Origin: Undaria pinnatifida
Lineage: Eukaryota > Sar > Phaeophyceae > Laminariales > Alariaceae
Reading direction: 5' to 3'
NCBI GenBank assembly: GCA_012845835.1
Contig: JABAKD010000017.1
Coordinates: 858,001 to 922,000 of the forward strand
DNA length: 64,000 nucleotides
This document shows, in pieces, positions 11,470 through 21,779 of the stretch. The notes beneath the pieces were generated by a model that was not told the origin of the DNA, searched no databases, and saw only the letters and a list, made by a program, of their open reading frames with translations. The position numbers were made by a program, and so were the translations under genes. Within the stretch, counting starts at the first letter, position 1; each line of letters opens with the position of its first letter.

Positions 11470-12000
11470 AGTTTGTGGACTAGCAAAATAGTTTTTTGGT
11501 CTCGGCCTCACATAGGGATTCTCGAACCACGAGTTTCTCGGTCAAACCGCTCCGGCCGAGCGCTGTCCTCGGGGGGCGGCTCCAACGCACCTCGCCCTGC
11601 CTTGTCGGTTCCGTACCTGGCCGTGAACGTGTATGTGCGCTGAGTGGAACAAGCGAGAAGCGGGTAATATTTTGCATGGGCGGTACTCGCGAGCTTTTCT
11701 GAGGATCTTGACGAATATGGAGAGCTCCACAAATGAAACATGGGAAAACATTTCCAAATTGACATTTCTAAATTGCCATAATATTTTGTCCCTACAACGT
11801 TTTTTTCCGCCGCAAAGCGTCCGCCCTATCGGAGCTACTGTTGTGTGCTGCTGCCTTTCAATATCGGATTTCTTGGTCAAAGATCCCCTCTGTCGATGGG
11901 CGACTCCAACGCCCCTCGCCCTTCGGTATCCGTTCCCTACCTGTCCGAGAACGCGTGCTACGAGGCGTAAGAGACACAAGCGATAATTGGCGACGATACT
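11470..12000 (+). repeat. R2 family, copies 2 and 3
   Basis: Copy 2 (about 11480-11690) has TTTTTTGGTCTCGGCCTCAC, GAGTTTCTCGGTCAAAC and GGGGGGCGGCTCCAACGC. Copy 3 (about 11845-12000) has GGCGACTCCAACGCCCCTCG and CCGAGAACGCGTGC. Both match the minus-strand copy at 1645-1900. They lie in direct orientation about 330 bases apart. Confidence 0.7.
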
Positions 12001-13100
12001 GGATTCGAAGATGTTTAACGGGTGGCGTTCTAATCGATAATACAGCGGTATTATATAAATATTGAGATATTCTTAACATGTCGTGTGCGCCGGCAATCAA
12101 TGATAGAGCAGTAACTATTCTTGAACAATACGGATATTCTTGTGTCACGGCGTATCGTAGATAATTGCCTCTAGAAATACAGTTGGTAGTTTACTACCAT
12201 CCAACTGACTTGTATCTGGAACTCGCAGCATCGCGTTCCACGACCTGTCTATCGACGCCCCGCCTTTGTAGAGTGTTCGTCGTTGTTGTAGGTCGTCCGG
12301 TCGTATACAATTGTTTTCCACGTTATTTGTTCGCAAGAGCGTAATGGTTGAAGTACAACTATTTCCCTCCGCCCACCTGAGTGTGTATCGATTAGTTTAT
12401 TTGTTGGTGTTCGAGGTAGGTAGTCCGGGCGTGCCGTTTTTTTTTTTCACAAATTATTTGTTTACATGAGCTTTATAGCCTAAACACGACTGTTTCCCGC
12501 CTCCTAGCTGGCCTTCTTCTTAACCTTTGAATCGACGCCCCCCTTTCGATCTTCGTTTTTTCCTCCACGTTGTCCACATGTCATTGAGCTAGTGTTTTGG
12601 GGGGTTTACTTGCTTGGAACGGGAAGTTTTTAGAGTCTGGATGATCCTTCTTTTTCCGTTTATTCAAGTTTCGCTAGTGCAAGTTTTGCGTGTGCCCTGC
12701 TTTGTGGTGCGATGCGGTGCTGCCCTGCGTTGTGTTGTGCCGTCCTTTGTGCAGTGATTTGTTGACAATTTCGTACTTGCCGTAATGCCAAGTATCATAG
12801 CAGGTACCAAAATGTGCCGCAACAGGTTTTCATCAAAATTATGGCGCACACAGCTCAGCTCAACCCAACTATCCCACCACCGCAGCGCTGCTCTGTACGG
12901 TGCGTTGCCTTGCCGTGCTGTGCAATACCCTTACATTGGATGCTCTGCGGGGAAGTGGTGCAGTGAGCATTGTTCCGCGCGTACCTTTCCAGGTATCATA
13001 CAAAGTACCAAGTAGCAGATCACGTGATTTTACCTGTCACTCGATACTGGCCTTGGCATTATTCGCGGATTTCCATCTCCTTGTTTTGAACGTTTTTCGC
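12001..13100. other. intergenic
   Basis: No gene recognised. Two small patches of GCGGTGC-type words (12705-12760 and 12895-12965) and one T run near 12440. Confidence 0.4.
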
Positions 13101-14516
13101 GTATGACGCCATTAATACCGAGAGCAGAACGCGATATCGCCCGCAATCAAACAGAAGAGGGCGAGGCAATGAGTCCTGCTCAAGTAGTGTTTTTTGCATT
13201 ATCAAGTCGCCAGTTTCACCAAACCGTTGGGCTTTTCTTGTCCGGTTTCGTGACATTATGGAGCACTCTTTCTCGGGTTAGCCTAGCGGGTGGCGTCAGC
13301 CGCCCGGGGATCGGAGCCGTGGTGGTACTGACTAGACTTTCAAACCACACCATAATAAAGGGAGCGTACGGTGGACATCGGCAGTTTGAGTATTATAGTC
13401 AGGTGCGGTTTTGGACTAGCTCGCGCACGTACCGCACGAAAGAATGGATGCATTGTGAATGCTGCGTTCAACCTATCAACAAATACCCGTTCAGCATCGG
13501 TTACTATGCATTTCCTCTGATGAGAACCACGAATAGCACGGTTTCCTGGAAATGGAGCTGTGATTTTCTGACATTTATTACCCCATGGGGCATCGACCTT
13601 GGCCCTTCCCATTGTGTTGTAACCAATCAACACGCCTACTCTTATCGCCGAAGCCAAGATTGCGAAGTTTAATACTGTAACGCCCTTTGCATCGTGTTAT
13701 AGCCCAGCACACGAAATATTGAACACCCCGTAAGATGAAAGCATTTGATGATGTTCCAACGACCCCGTAAAGTATCTTGACGGAATAACACTAACGATAG
13801 CTGCGGGAGCTCCAACAAAATGCCCGATATATGTATAGACTATAGGTATATATACATCCAAGCCTCTCCCGAATTGGTCGATATCGTCATGGAGTTGATA
13901 ATTCCCATTTCGTCCTTTCACGAAACCTTGACCCAAGCTACATTGACGACTATTCTTCTCTGAGATCATTTGTTTTAATCGCCATCGCGTTCGGTCGTAA
14001 TGTAATGTTAGTTATGTTCCATTTCTTGTCGTCAAACGATAGATGTTTTTCGTCCCGGCCTCCCGCCAGGACTAGAAGCATCACGCCGGATAACCGCCGT
14101 CCCTTCCCGTTCCGCGAACCTGCCGTGACGGTCACATGTTTAGGTATCGACGTGTTTTTCTGCCTACGGGTCTCGTCACCAGTAAGTGTTCGAGAACGAC
14201 TTTACTACTTCGCAGGCGAAAAACACAGCACCCGCGCACAAACTTAACATATACCCACGATATAGGTTTCACCAATCGAAAGGCGTGCGGCCAATACGAA
14301 GCAGCGCCATACGTCTCTTACACCCGGTACTTCATATCTAACGTGAACCACTGTGACCGCTGTGCTCAAGGCACTAAAGCGTGGCGGTGTATTTTGCCTG
14401 GCGGCATCAAACTGCGGCACCAACCTGCGCATAATTCGCCAACGGTGTAAGGGGTTGGGTAAACTGCACTCGCTGTTGGAAAAAGCATTGTTTAAGGTTG
14501 CTGTTGTGATGGCGGG
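13101..14516 (+). other. region of uncertain short ORFs
   Basis: Plus-strand frames at 13103-13672 (189 codons) and 14136-14450 (104 codons) have varied composition and ordinary codon use, without simple repeats, but partial minus frames overlap both. I recognise no domain. A frame of this length is expected about once by chance in 64 kb, so length is not evidence. They could be decayed genes, possibly related to the plainer, repeat-poor character of 13-19.5 kb. Confidence 0.25.
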
Positions 14517-14762
14517 ATGGTGCCAACGGTAGTCGCGTGGGTGAAACAGTACCTGCCCCCGCTGATGCATATCCCGGGTTCAATCGAAGAACGCTTCAAA
14601 CCAAAGGATCCCAACCACCGTTTCGTACTCCTTTTTAATGCCATTTGTTTCAGCTTTGATGAGGACATTTTCGACGTTATCAACGAACTAGGAATTGTGT
14701 GCAGCAGTACGGGCATCACTATTGGCTGCTTGTGTGGGATATCTCATTCCGTTGCTCTTTGA
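14517..14762 (+). CDS. small hypothetical protein (81 aa), doubtful
   Basis: ATG-initiated frame with natural-looking composition, including a Pro-rich turn, a charged centre (EERFKPKDPNHRF) and an acidic patch (FDEDIFDVINELG) before a Cys/Gly-rich end. No family recognised. It sits directly upstream of a cluster of TTCGACTG motifs and about 2.5 kb upstream of the EsV-1-7 gene on the same strand. It could be a real small gene, a last exon or a chance frame; an opposite-strand frame of 75 codons covers part of it. Confidence 0.25.
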   Translation: MVPTVVAWVKQYLPPLMHIPGSIEERFKPKDPNHRFVLLFNAICFSFDEDIFDVINELGIVCSSTGITIGCLCGISHSVAL

Positions 14763-14869
14763 ACGTACCCTATACCCGACGTCCCGCGGTATATAACGTA
14801 GCCGAATCTTGAGTGGTCAGTTCATTTTTGTCAGTATTTTCTATTTGGGGCCATTTATTTTACAGTCGG

Positions 14870-15625
14870 ATTCCGCCAGTCGAAAACGGCCCTTTTCGTC
14901 TGGACTTTTTTTCGACTGGACTCTTCTGGTCCTTCCTTTTATCGTCAGTAGAGTCGATTTCATGGTTTTTGTGCTCTTCCTAGAGGCGGTTGGTGTGAGG
15001 GAGTACTGCTGTATGGCCGTCGAAAATCGGTTAACAGCTCTGTGCTTCGCGCGTTCTTCGCGAGCAACGCGTGCTTCACGCGCGACGAACCTTCGTCCAA
15101 GCGGGTTGATGGCGTTGGGCTCTGCCGACAGCCGCCAAAGCTACGTTCGTGGCGTCGCAAGCAGCCGAAAGCCGCCAAAGCTACAGCAGGCGTAGCCGTT
15201 GTTGGCAAAATGGCATCAATAACGCGCGCTGCTGCTGTAGTGAGATACACGCTGCTGGCGAGCGGAGCTAGGAGTGCACCACGCTGACTTGCGGCGATAA
15301 CCAACACCAGTGATAGCCAAGGCAGCGTCGGCACTGTTGTATGATACTGCTGTGTGGTACCTGGTATGGGTGTGTGGTGTGTTTTGTGGTGGGATGAGCG
15401 ATATGCGATGGGTTCAAAAACCGGTGTAAAACTTTTTCGACTGAGTTTTTCGACTGACAAATCCAGTCGAAAAAGTCAAGATTTTCGACTGGATCCCCTA
15501 GTCGGAAAATTCAGTCGAACAAAAAGTTGAGCCGAAAAAGCCCTTTTTCGACTGAGTAAGAAAGCCCCATTTGGGCTTCAGTCGAAAACGGCCGTTATCG
15601 ACTCGCAAATCCGACTGCATAAGAA
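14870..15625. repeat. cluster of TTCGACTG / CAGTCGAA motifs at both sides of a 0.5-kb core
   Basis: The left patch (14870-14955) holds CAGTCGAAAACGGCC and TTTTTTTCGACTGGAC. The right patch (15425-15612) holds at least eight more copies in both orientations, including TTTTTCGACTGAG and CAGTCGAAAACGGCCG. The motif is present as inverted pairs, so both patches can fold on themselves. The core (about 14960-15420) has no clear gene. This may be a DNA transposon with complex subterminal repeats. Confidence 0.5.
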
Positions 15626-17257
15626 ATGGCTGAGGAAGCCCCGAAAGGATAGTTTGAAATCGTGATTTGATCGTTTTTGGAATACTAATACATTGCATAG
15701 CCATGGTCGTCTTTCAAGGCGTACGCGTTCGACTAGAGGAAAAAGCCCCAACATTCCTGATGTTGATGCCTCCTGCTCATTTTTGAGGTTAGCTTTCGAG
15801 AGACGACACATTATACTGCCTTCTTTCGCCATGTCCTTCGAGCGCGTTTTCGGGAGGCGTTATCGTCACGGGAGTATTTGTGTTGATTCCATGGTTCCGA
15901 CCATGGATACACTTTGTAACGTGTATTCGTTTTGATGCCAGCCGTGTGTTGGCAAAGCCCCAAAGGCGGTCAACTAATTGTGCCAGGAGACGTTTTTTGT
16001 GGGACCTAGACACCAACCACTGGCTTCCCTAATAAAGCGTTCCGTGATTTCGTTGGTTTCGCGCATAAGTGTAGAACGTGCAGCTTGGCCGTTATGACAT
16101 CTTAATGAATACACGTGGACCGTTTTGTTCGTTACCCGACGATGTTTACAGGCAATTTTTTGTTTTTCTGTCCCATATGTATCGACTTCCATTGATGTCT
16201 TGTAACGGAAATCTATCGGGTTTGTCTCCAGTGCGCATTCAACGAAAATGCGTGTGATACTGAAATTGTTTCGAGCACTCTGCTGAAAGTTGTAGATTAC
16301 AGCTGTTGCTCGTAAACGAAGTCAGGACGTTACGCGGTCCATGCTAGCGCGGAGTGTAACAAAGCAACTCATACAGATGTACGATTCACACGAACTCCGG
16401 CCTCGTTCGCCACGTCCACTTCGAGACATATTGGCAACGCATAGCATATCTCAAGGCTCCATAAAAAAATTCTATGCAATATCGCGATCTGCGCGGATCA
16501 CACACACTGCGTGCGTTCGGACAAGTGGTTGAGCTTTTGGCTGGACACGCAATAAATTGGGTTCCTATCCATTTACATCCTAATGTATGCCAGCATAAAG
16601 TGCGATATTAGTTTATCGAGAACGGTCGTCATGTTTTGGTTTCGGCAACGAAACCGTATTGGTAAATGTTATGGTGTCGATACTGGGAGCGACTTTTCGA
16701 CGATGTCCGAAAATACACCGAGAGTGCCCACGAACCAGCACCGGAGGTTACAACAATCCCGTGCGTGGAACGCCGCATGAATAAATGTATCTTCACATCC
16801 GCTGTTGTTTTTTCGAGGTGACCAAGCTAGCAGCGCAATCAAGTTGAATGGTAAACAAGTTCCAAGTGTTAGCGTTGAACGATGACGAGCGCACGAGCGC
16901 CGTAGACTTTTCACGTTTCCAACTTCATTCCCAATGTTTTGGTTACGGTTTTTGGTCCAAACCCCCAGGTATCTATCACGGCCACCTTGAGTCCAACAAA
17001 AAACAGATTGGCAACCGTATACGTCCGCGATTCTAGGACTGTGTCACGGCCACGGTGTATGGCTTTGGGGTAACGCTTAGACCGTCTCAAACCAACCAGA
17101 CGCAAAAACGAACTTTGATCACGTTCTTTTGTTTCGTTTTATATCGCGTTTTCAACAATGACAGGTGAGCATAGGCCGGCATCGAGGGAGTTGTACCTGT
17201 GTTCTGCATTACCGCTAGCTCGCTCGAGAACGTTCGCTGTTCCACATCTTCGCGAGC
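15626..17257. other. no supported gene upstream of the EsV-1-7 gene
   Basis: Repeat-poor sequence with short competing frames on both strands (for example 16848-17036 plus and 16911-17105 minus). Neither strand gives a convincing product. It should contain the EsV-1-7 gene promoter, but I see no defined core element. Confidence 0.4.
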
Positions 17258-19498
17258 ATGCCGCGTCGCGTTTCCCAACAGCGCCGAACATTGGCCGTGT
17301 TCAATGTTGAGGGCACCTCGGCGGCAGTGTGTTGCAAGCGACGTGCTGAAGATGGAATGGTAAACATCCGCAGCAAGCGTTGCCCATACGCCTCGTGCAC
17401 CACGCTGCCCAACTATAACTTCGAGGGGGAATACACAAGATACTGCAAGAAACATGCCGAAGACGGAATGCTAGACACCCGCAACAGCAGGCGTTGCGCA
17501 CAGGCCTCCTGCCGCACGGGGCCGCTATATAACGTCGAGGGCGAAACGACTGGTAGATATTGCAAGCAGCATGCTAAAGATGGAATGGTAAACGTCCGCC
17601 GTTTTCGTTGCTCATACGATTCCTGCACCGCGCGACCGAGATATAACGCGGAGGGGCGGAGAACATCGTTGTACTGTAAGCAGCACGCTAAAGACAGAAT
17701 GATGAGCGTCGGTGACAAGCGTTGCTCATACGATTTCTGCACCAAGCGCCCGAGCTATAACGTGGAGGGGCGAAAAACACTGTTGTACTGCAAGCAGCAC
17801 GCCGAGGACGGAATGGTAAACGTACGCGATACGCGTTGCATATACGACGGCTGCAAAATACGTCCGAGTTATAATGTCAAGGGGAGCCGCAGAGTGTTGT
17901 ACTGTAAGAATCATGCTGAGGATGGCATGCTTGATGTGCGCAGCAAGCGTTGCTCGTACGATTCTTGCAGTGAGTCCGCCAGCTTCGCCCTGGAGGGCAC
18001 CAAAATTCCGATGTACTGCAAGCGGCACGCCGAAGACGGAATGGTATATGTACGCAATAAGCGCTGCATATACGACGGCTGCAGCAGATACCCGATTTTT
18101 AATATCAAGGGGAGCCGCACAAAGTTGTACTGTAAGGTTCATGCTGAAGACGGCATGGTCGATGTGTGCAGCAAGTGTTGCTCGTTTGACTCTTGCACTA
18201 AGGCCGCGAACTTTAACCTTGAGGGCACACAAACACCGTTGTACTGCAAGCAGCATGCCGAGGACAGAATGGTAGACTTACGCAGCAACCGCTGCATATA
18301 CGACGGCTGCCAAAAGTTCCCGAGTTTCAATGTCAAGGGGAGACGCAAAAAGCTGTACTGTAAGAATCATGCTGAGGACGAAATGGTAAACACCCGTAAC
18401 AAGCGTTGCTCGTACAACTATTGTACTAAGATCGCAAGCTTTAACTCGGAGGGCACGAAAACACCGATGTACTGCAAGCAGCATGCCGAGGACGGAATGG
18501 TAAACGTACGCTCTAAGCGTTGCATGTACGACGGCTGCAACAAACAACCGAGTTATAATGTCGAGGGGAGCCGCACAGTGTTGTACTGTAAGAACCATGC
18601 TGAGGGTGGCATGTTCGCTGTGCACAGTAAGCGTTGCTCGTACGATTCTTGCAGTAAGTCCGCCAGCTTCACCACGGAGGGTAAAAGAACGCCGATGTAC
18701 TGCAAGCAGCATGCCGAGGACGGAATGGTAAACGTACGCTGTACGCGTTGCATATACGACGGCTGCAACAAACAACCGAGTTATAATGTCGAGGGGAGCC
18801 GCACAGTGTTGTACTGTAAGAACCATGCTGAGGGTGGCATGTTCGCTGTGCACAGTAAGCGTTGCTCGTACGACTCTTGCAGTAAGCCCGCCAGCTTCAC
18901 CACGGAGGGCAAAAAAACGCCGATGTACTGCAAGCGGCACGCCGAGGACGGAATGGTAGACGTACGCAATAAGGGTTGCATGTACGACGGCTGCAACAAA
19001 CACCCGAGGTTTATTATCAAGGGGAGCCGCTCAAAGTTGTACTGTAAGGCTCATGCTGAGAACGGCACGGTAGATGTAAACGAAGACCATGTTTGGAACG
19101 AGTCGCGCGCAAAACGGTCACCAAAGGCGTTGTTGTCGAGAGCTGCGGTTTCTCCATCCACCGGACCATATCATGACGTTTCGGACGAAGGTGTCATTTC
19201 TGGGCGAGAACGATCGCGGTTGGCGGTGGATCGGAATATAGCTCTGCTCTGCCCTGATGATGGACCTTCGATACCAGGCGAGGTCGTTCAATCCGTGAGG
19301 AGGACTCTGAGCAATTTCGTACCTCTCGCCACGCCGTCCAGTGCCGCAAGCTGGCACCGCAACGATACCTTGGTTCCAACCGCTGTGACGGGGACCCGTC
19401 ATGATATGCCGGTCAGTTTTTGCCCCGTGACGAAGGATGAAGCATCAGTGTCAACAGAACCGATAAAGATCGAGCTGAGGTTGGCCTTGAAATTGTAG
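17258..19498 (+). CDS. EsV-1-7 repeat protein, 16 tandem repeats (746 aa)
   Basis: Single-exon gene. The ATG at 17258 is the first after an in-frame TAG at 17216. Residues about 4-612 are 16 repeats of 38 residues with the pattern C-X4-C-X16-C-X2-H (for example CSYDSC, then YCKQHAEDGMV). Four Cys/His ligands per repeat suggest zinc binding; this is the EsV-1-7 domain, named from a phaeovirus gene and known in brown algae, where the IMMEDIATE UPRIGHT protein that controls early development carries such repeats. Repeat 1 has lost three of its four ligands; repeats 2-16 keep all four. From repeat 6 on, an A type (CIYDGC, VKGSR) and a B type (CSYDSC, EGTKTPMYC) alternate. The last 134 residues are a non-repeat, Ser/Thr/Pro-rich tail. 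No signal peptide or membrane segment is visible. Molecular role unknown; family call secure. Confidence 0.93.
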   Translation: MPRRVSQQRRTLAVFNVEGTSAAVCCKRRAEDGMVNIRSKRCPYASCTTLPNYNFEGEYTRYCKKHAEDGMLDTRNSRRCAQASCRTGPLYNVEGETTGRYCKQHAKDGMVNVRRFRCSYDSCTARPRYNAEGRRTSLYCKQHAKDRMMSVGDKRCSYDFCTKRPSYNVEGRKTLLYCKQHAEDGMVNVRDTRCIYDGCKIRPSYNVKGSRRVLYCKNHAEDGMLDVRSKRCSYDSCSESASFALEGTKIPMYCKRHAEDGMVYVRNKRCIYDGCSRYPIFNIKGSRTKLYCKVHAEDGMVDVCSKCCSFDSCTKAANFNLEGTQTPLYCKQHAEDRMVDLRSNRCIYDGCQKFPSFNVKGRRKKLYCKNHAEDEMVNTRNKRCSYNYCTKIASFNSEGTKTPMYCKQHAEDGMVNVRSKRCMYDGCNKQPSYNVEGSRTVLYCKNHAEGGMFAVHSKRCSYDSCSKSASFTTEGKRTPMYCKQHAEDGMVNVRCTRCIYDGCNKQPSYNVEGSRTVLYCKNHAEGGMFAVHSKRCSYDSCSKPASFTTEGKKTPMYCKRHAEDGMVDVRNKGCMYDGCNKHPRFIIKGSRSKLYCKAHAENGTVDVNEDHVWNESRAKRSPKALLSRAAVSPSTGPYHDVSDEGVISGRERSRLAVDRNIALLCPDDGPSIPGEVVQSVRRTLSNFVPLATPSSAASWHRNDTLVPTAVTGTRHDMPVSFCPVTKDEASVSTEPIKIELRLALKL

Positions 19499-19829
19499 CC
19501 CGCTGTGTCGGATCTATCAGACTCTACTCATGGTGCGTGATACGATCAGGTTAACACGATTTTGCCGAAGTGGTTTAGAGTTACAGGGCTATTTGTCTGT
19601 GGAAAAAGACTGCGCGATTGGCCAACCGTTCTTTCTTTATTATTTTTGAAGTGTTCGCCTAAACTGATCGGGTTTCATGTATTTTTTTCTTTTCAACCTG
19701 CATCAGGTGCCGTATAGAGCTCATGAAGAGGGAATGATATTAAAGTCGTCAGAGTGCTCCTACATTGTGTTCTATCTGATGCGGGGTTCAATCGACGCCG
19801 CAGGGATTTTTTATTCATATTTTAACAAA
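19499..19829. other. 3' flank of the EsV-1-7 gene
   Basis: No gene recognised. It should contain the 3' UTR of the upstream gene; I see no canonical AATAAA close to the stop. Confidence 0.4.
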
Positions 19830-20060
19830 TTGAATATGCACTCCATCTTTGAGATGGAATATTTCGTAAAAGCTCATATTTGCAGGAGGTATGTGTTCCT
19901 CCGAGTGCGCGTATTACGGGGTGTGTCTCTTTTAAGGACATAGGTCGGCGGCTCCTCCTGTAAGTACAGTGTAGCTTGTACCAGGGTCAACAGGGTGATG
20001 CATCTGTGCACGGAAACCACATAACCGGTGTGGAATGCATCAGTTAATAATGCAAACCCT
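19830..20060 (-). repeat. R3 repeat, distant copy
   Basis: Its reverse complement matches 54300-54520 in order: AGGGTCAACAGGGTGATG, a CCGACCTATATCCTTAA-like segment, GTAATACGCG, then AGTTTCGACAAAATATT-like and a purine/AT segment. The match is partial, so the copies are old. The family also shows as short pieces at 30570-30900. Confidence 0.6.
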
Positions 20061-20265
20061 GTAAGTCGTATTACCGGTGGGGGGAGGGCTGGGTGTTTTT
20101 GGGGGGGGGGGTCCAGCATGTTCAGGCCGCATAAATGTATAGGAGCTTACTGTACGCGTGATGCTAAGTCAAGCTGATGGTCGGGGTGGCGAAGAGGGAG
20201 GAGGCGGGAGGAGGTCAATTTGAACTTGAAGACCAAATTAACTATATTGGAACTACTGCATGAAT
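20061..20265. other. spacer with a G run
   Basis: Holds a G-rich stretch near 20074-20110 and no gene. Confidence 0.4.
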
Positions 20266-20470
20266 GACTATCCTAGGAGGTAAATGGTGGCCGCAGACGG
20301 CGAAACTGGACGGGGATAGGATAAGCAACCAGTTTCATGCAATATGTGGAAAAGCGTAATGAGCGCCCAAATGTTGGAGGCGTCTCTATCAGGAGTAGGA
20401 ACGGTGATCCGTCTCCAAAGGGATGCGTGGTCAATTGCCGAATGACTAAGGCAAGCAAAAAATCAGTACG
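20266..20470 (+). pseudogene. LINE ORF2 C-terminal fragment, inverted relative to the rest
   Basis: The plus strand reads ILGGKWWPQTAKLDGDRIS, then after a one-base frameshift RNERPNVGGVSIRSRNG and GCVVN. This looks like the tail of a non-LTR retrotransposon ORF2 downstream of its C-terminal zinc knuckle. The upstream part of the same protein lies next door on the opposite strand (20575-20940), ending SSEKIIA exactly where this piece begins. Family assignment comes from general resemblance to stramenopile LINE proteins and was not searched. Confidence 0.5.
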
Positions 20471-20574
20471 CCCCTCCACCCACACACAAACACTAACATG
20501 CTCTTCCTCCCCTGTCGCCCCACCCAGAAACAAAATATGCCAAATTAATATACACTTCCTGACAGTTGGTATCA
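20471..20574 (+). other. possible LINE 3' untranslated segment
   Basis: C- and A-rich text (CCACCCACACACAAACAC) after the inverted ORF2 tail. It may be the element's 3' UTR carried along in the inversion. Confidence 0.3.
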
Positions 20575-20940
20575 CTCCTTACCTTTCGAGCAATGATTTT
20601 CTCGCTACTATCTAGTCTACTTAACTCTTCCATGTCACAGTCGTCAAATTCCCTCATCTCCTCCTCTAACTCGTCCCGTTCCTCCTGGTATATATCATAT
20701 TATCCTGCTATGTGGGTCCTACTCTCTGTTGTTGTGCCACACGGGCACATACGTACGTGCACGTCCTCCCCCCAACTACTGGTATATCTCACTCTTCTTT
20801 CTGGTTGGTCCGGGCCCCCTGCATGAAATCCCAATTTCAGCTTTATCGCGTATTCCATTGGGCCGTTCAAATTCGTTTTCGTTCCTAAATCTTCTCTCAA
20901 CCCCCTATATACTAGAAATTGGTGGTGATGGGGCGCGGCC
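20575..20940 (-). pseudogene. LINE ORF2 fragment with zinc-knuckle-like motif
   Basis: The minus strand reads YAIKLKLGF, PERRVRYTSSWGED and MCPCGTTTESRTHI (a C-X-C...H segment as in RT-endonuclease tails), then after an in-frame stop YQEERDELEEEMREFDDCDM and SSEKIIA. Stops and the lack of a full reading frame mark it as dead. It should join the fragment at 21780-22066 upstream and the inverted tail at 20266-20470 downstream. Confidence 0.55.
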
Positions 20941-21779
20941 TCCATACCTGCAGTAGTCGTATCTGCTATTGATTAGCATCCTATATGAAGCTCCTCGCAA
21001 TTATTTGCATTGAGCGCGTCCCAGAACCAATTGCTTCTAGGGTAGATTGGCTCCAGATTCGTTCTGTTGAAGCTGCTCCCGTAAACATGTACGCGGCGCG
21101 GCCATCAGTCTGGATTGGACAGGTCGCCGAGGGCGTTGTACCCCGATTCGAATTGAGGGTGTACCCGTAGGTTCGACATTACTGCCTATGGTATTCCGAG
21201 CGAAAAGGGGTATGATGGCGGAGAGCTTAGGTTGTTGTTGTTCTCGACGCGCGTGTGGGCTTGTCGGTGTATTGTGCGGTGGTTACTCGGGAATTTTATG
21301 TGCGGCAGAACTAACTATACTCTTTTCTTCTCGGTAAACTTGAATTATCAAAAAGAATAAATTGGCCGTTTTATCACGTGTGTCGATTATTGAACAGATG
21401 TCGTGGATCAGTAATGTTTCCCAGTTCTGGTACGTTGGAATGATATTTTGAAAACTCGAAAAAATGATAGGAATCCAGTTTTGGTGGTGGTGAACACACA
21501 CGTTGCCGCACCTGCCTCGACGAACTCTCAAGGACTTACAGCAAAACCGGTTCGAGAAGAGTTGTCTGTTATTTGTGCGTGCACGGGACCCGTCGAGACT
21601 GGCCTTGATGCCGTGTACGTTGAGTGCAGTGGACAAACAAACGTGGCCGAAAAAAAGCTGACTTACACAAACAAACTCACAAGCACACACACAAACAGAA
21701 AAAGTCATTCAAGGCACCCTACCCTACCCTCGTGTGCGATCCGATAGGTAGAAGGGTTTTTTTCCGTGGAAAACCAAGA
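20941..21779. other. sequence interrupting the LINE relic
   Basis: About 0.84 kb between two parts of one ORF2 that do not match LINE-like protein in any frame. It contains a 99-codon plus frame (21448-21747) and a 141-codon minus frame, both unrecognised. Most simply a later insertion; no clear inverted ends seen. Confidence 0.4.

Noticed and set aside
13103-13672. 189-codon plus ORF as a gene
   Set aside because: A frame of this length is expected about once by chance in 64 kb, and a 105-codon minus frame overlaps it; kept only as an uncertain region.
18278-19003. 241-codon minus-strand ORF
   Set aside because: It is the antisense shadow of the EsV-1-7 repeats; its own repeats follow the codon structure of the plus-strand gene.
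20266-20940. Twin-priming explanation for the inverted LINE end
   Set aside because: Twin priming puts the inverted 5' part upstream of the 3' part on the sense strand; here it lies downstream.
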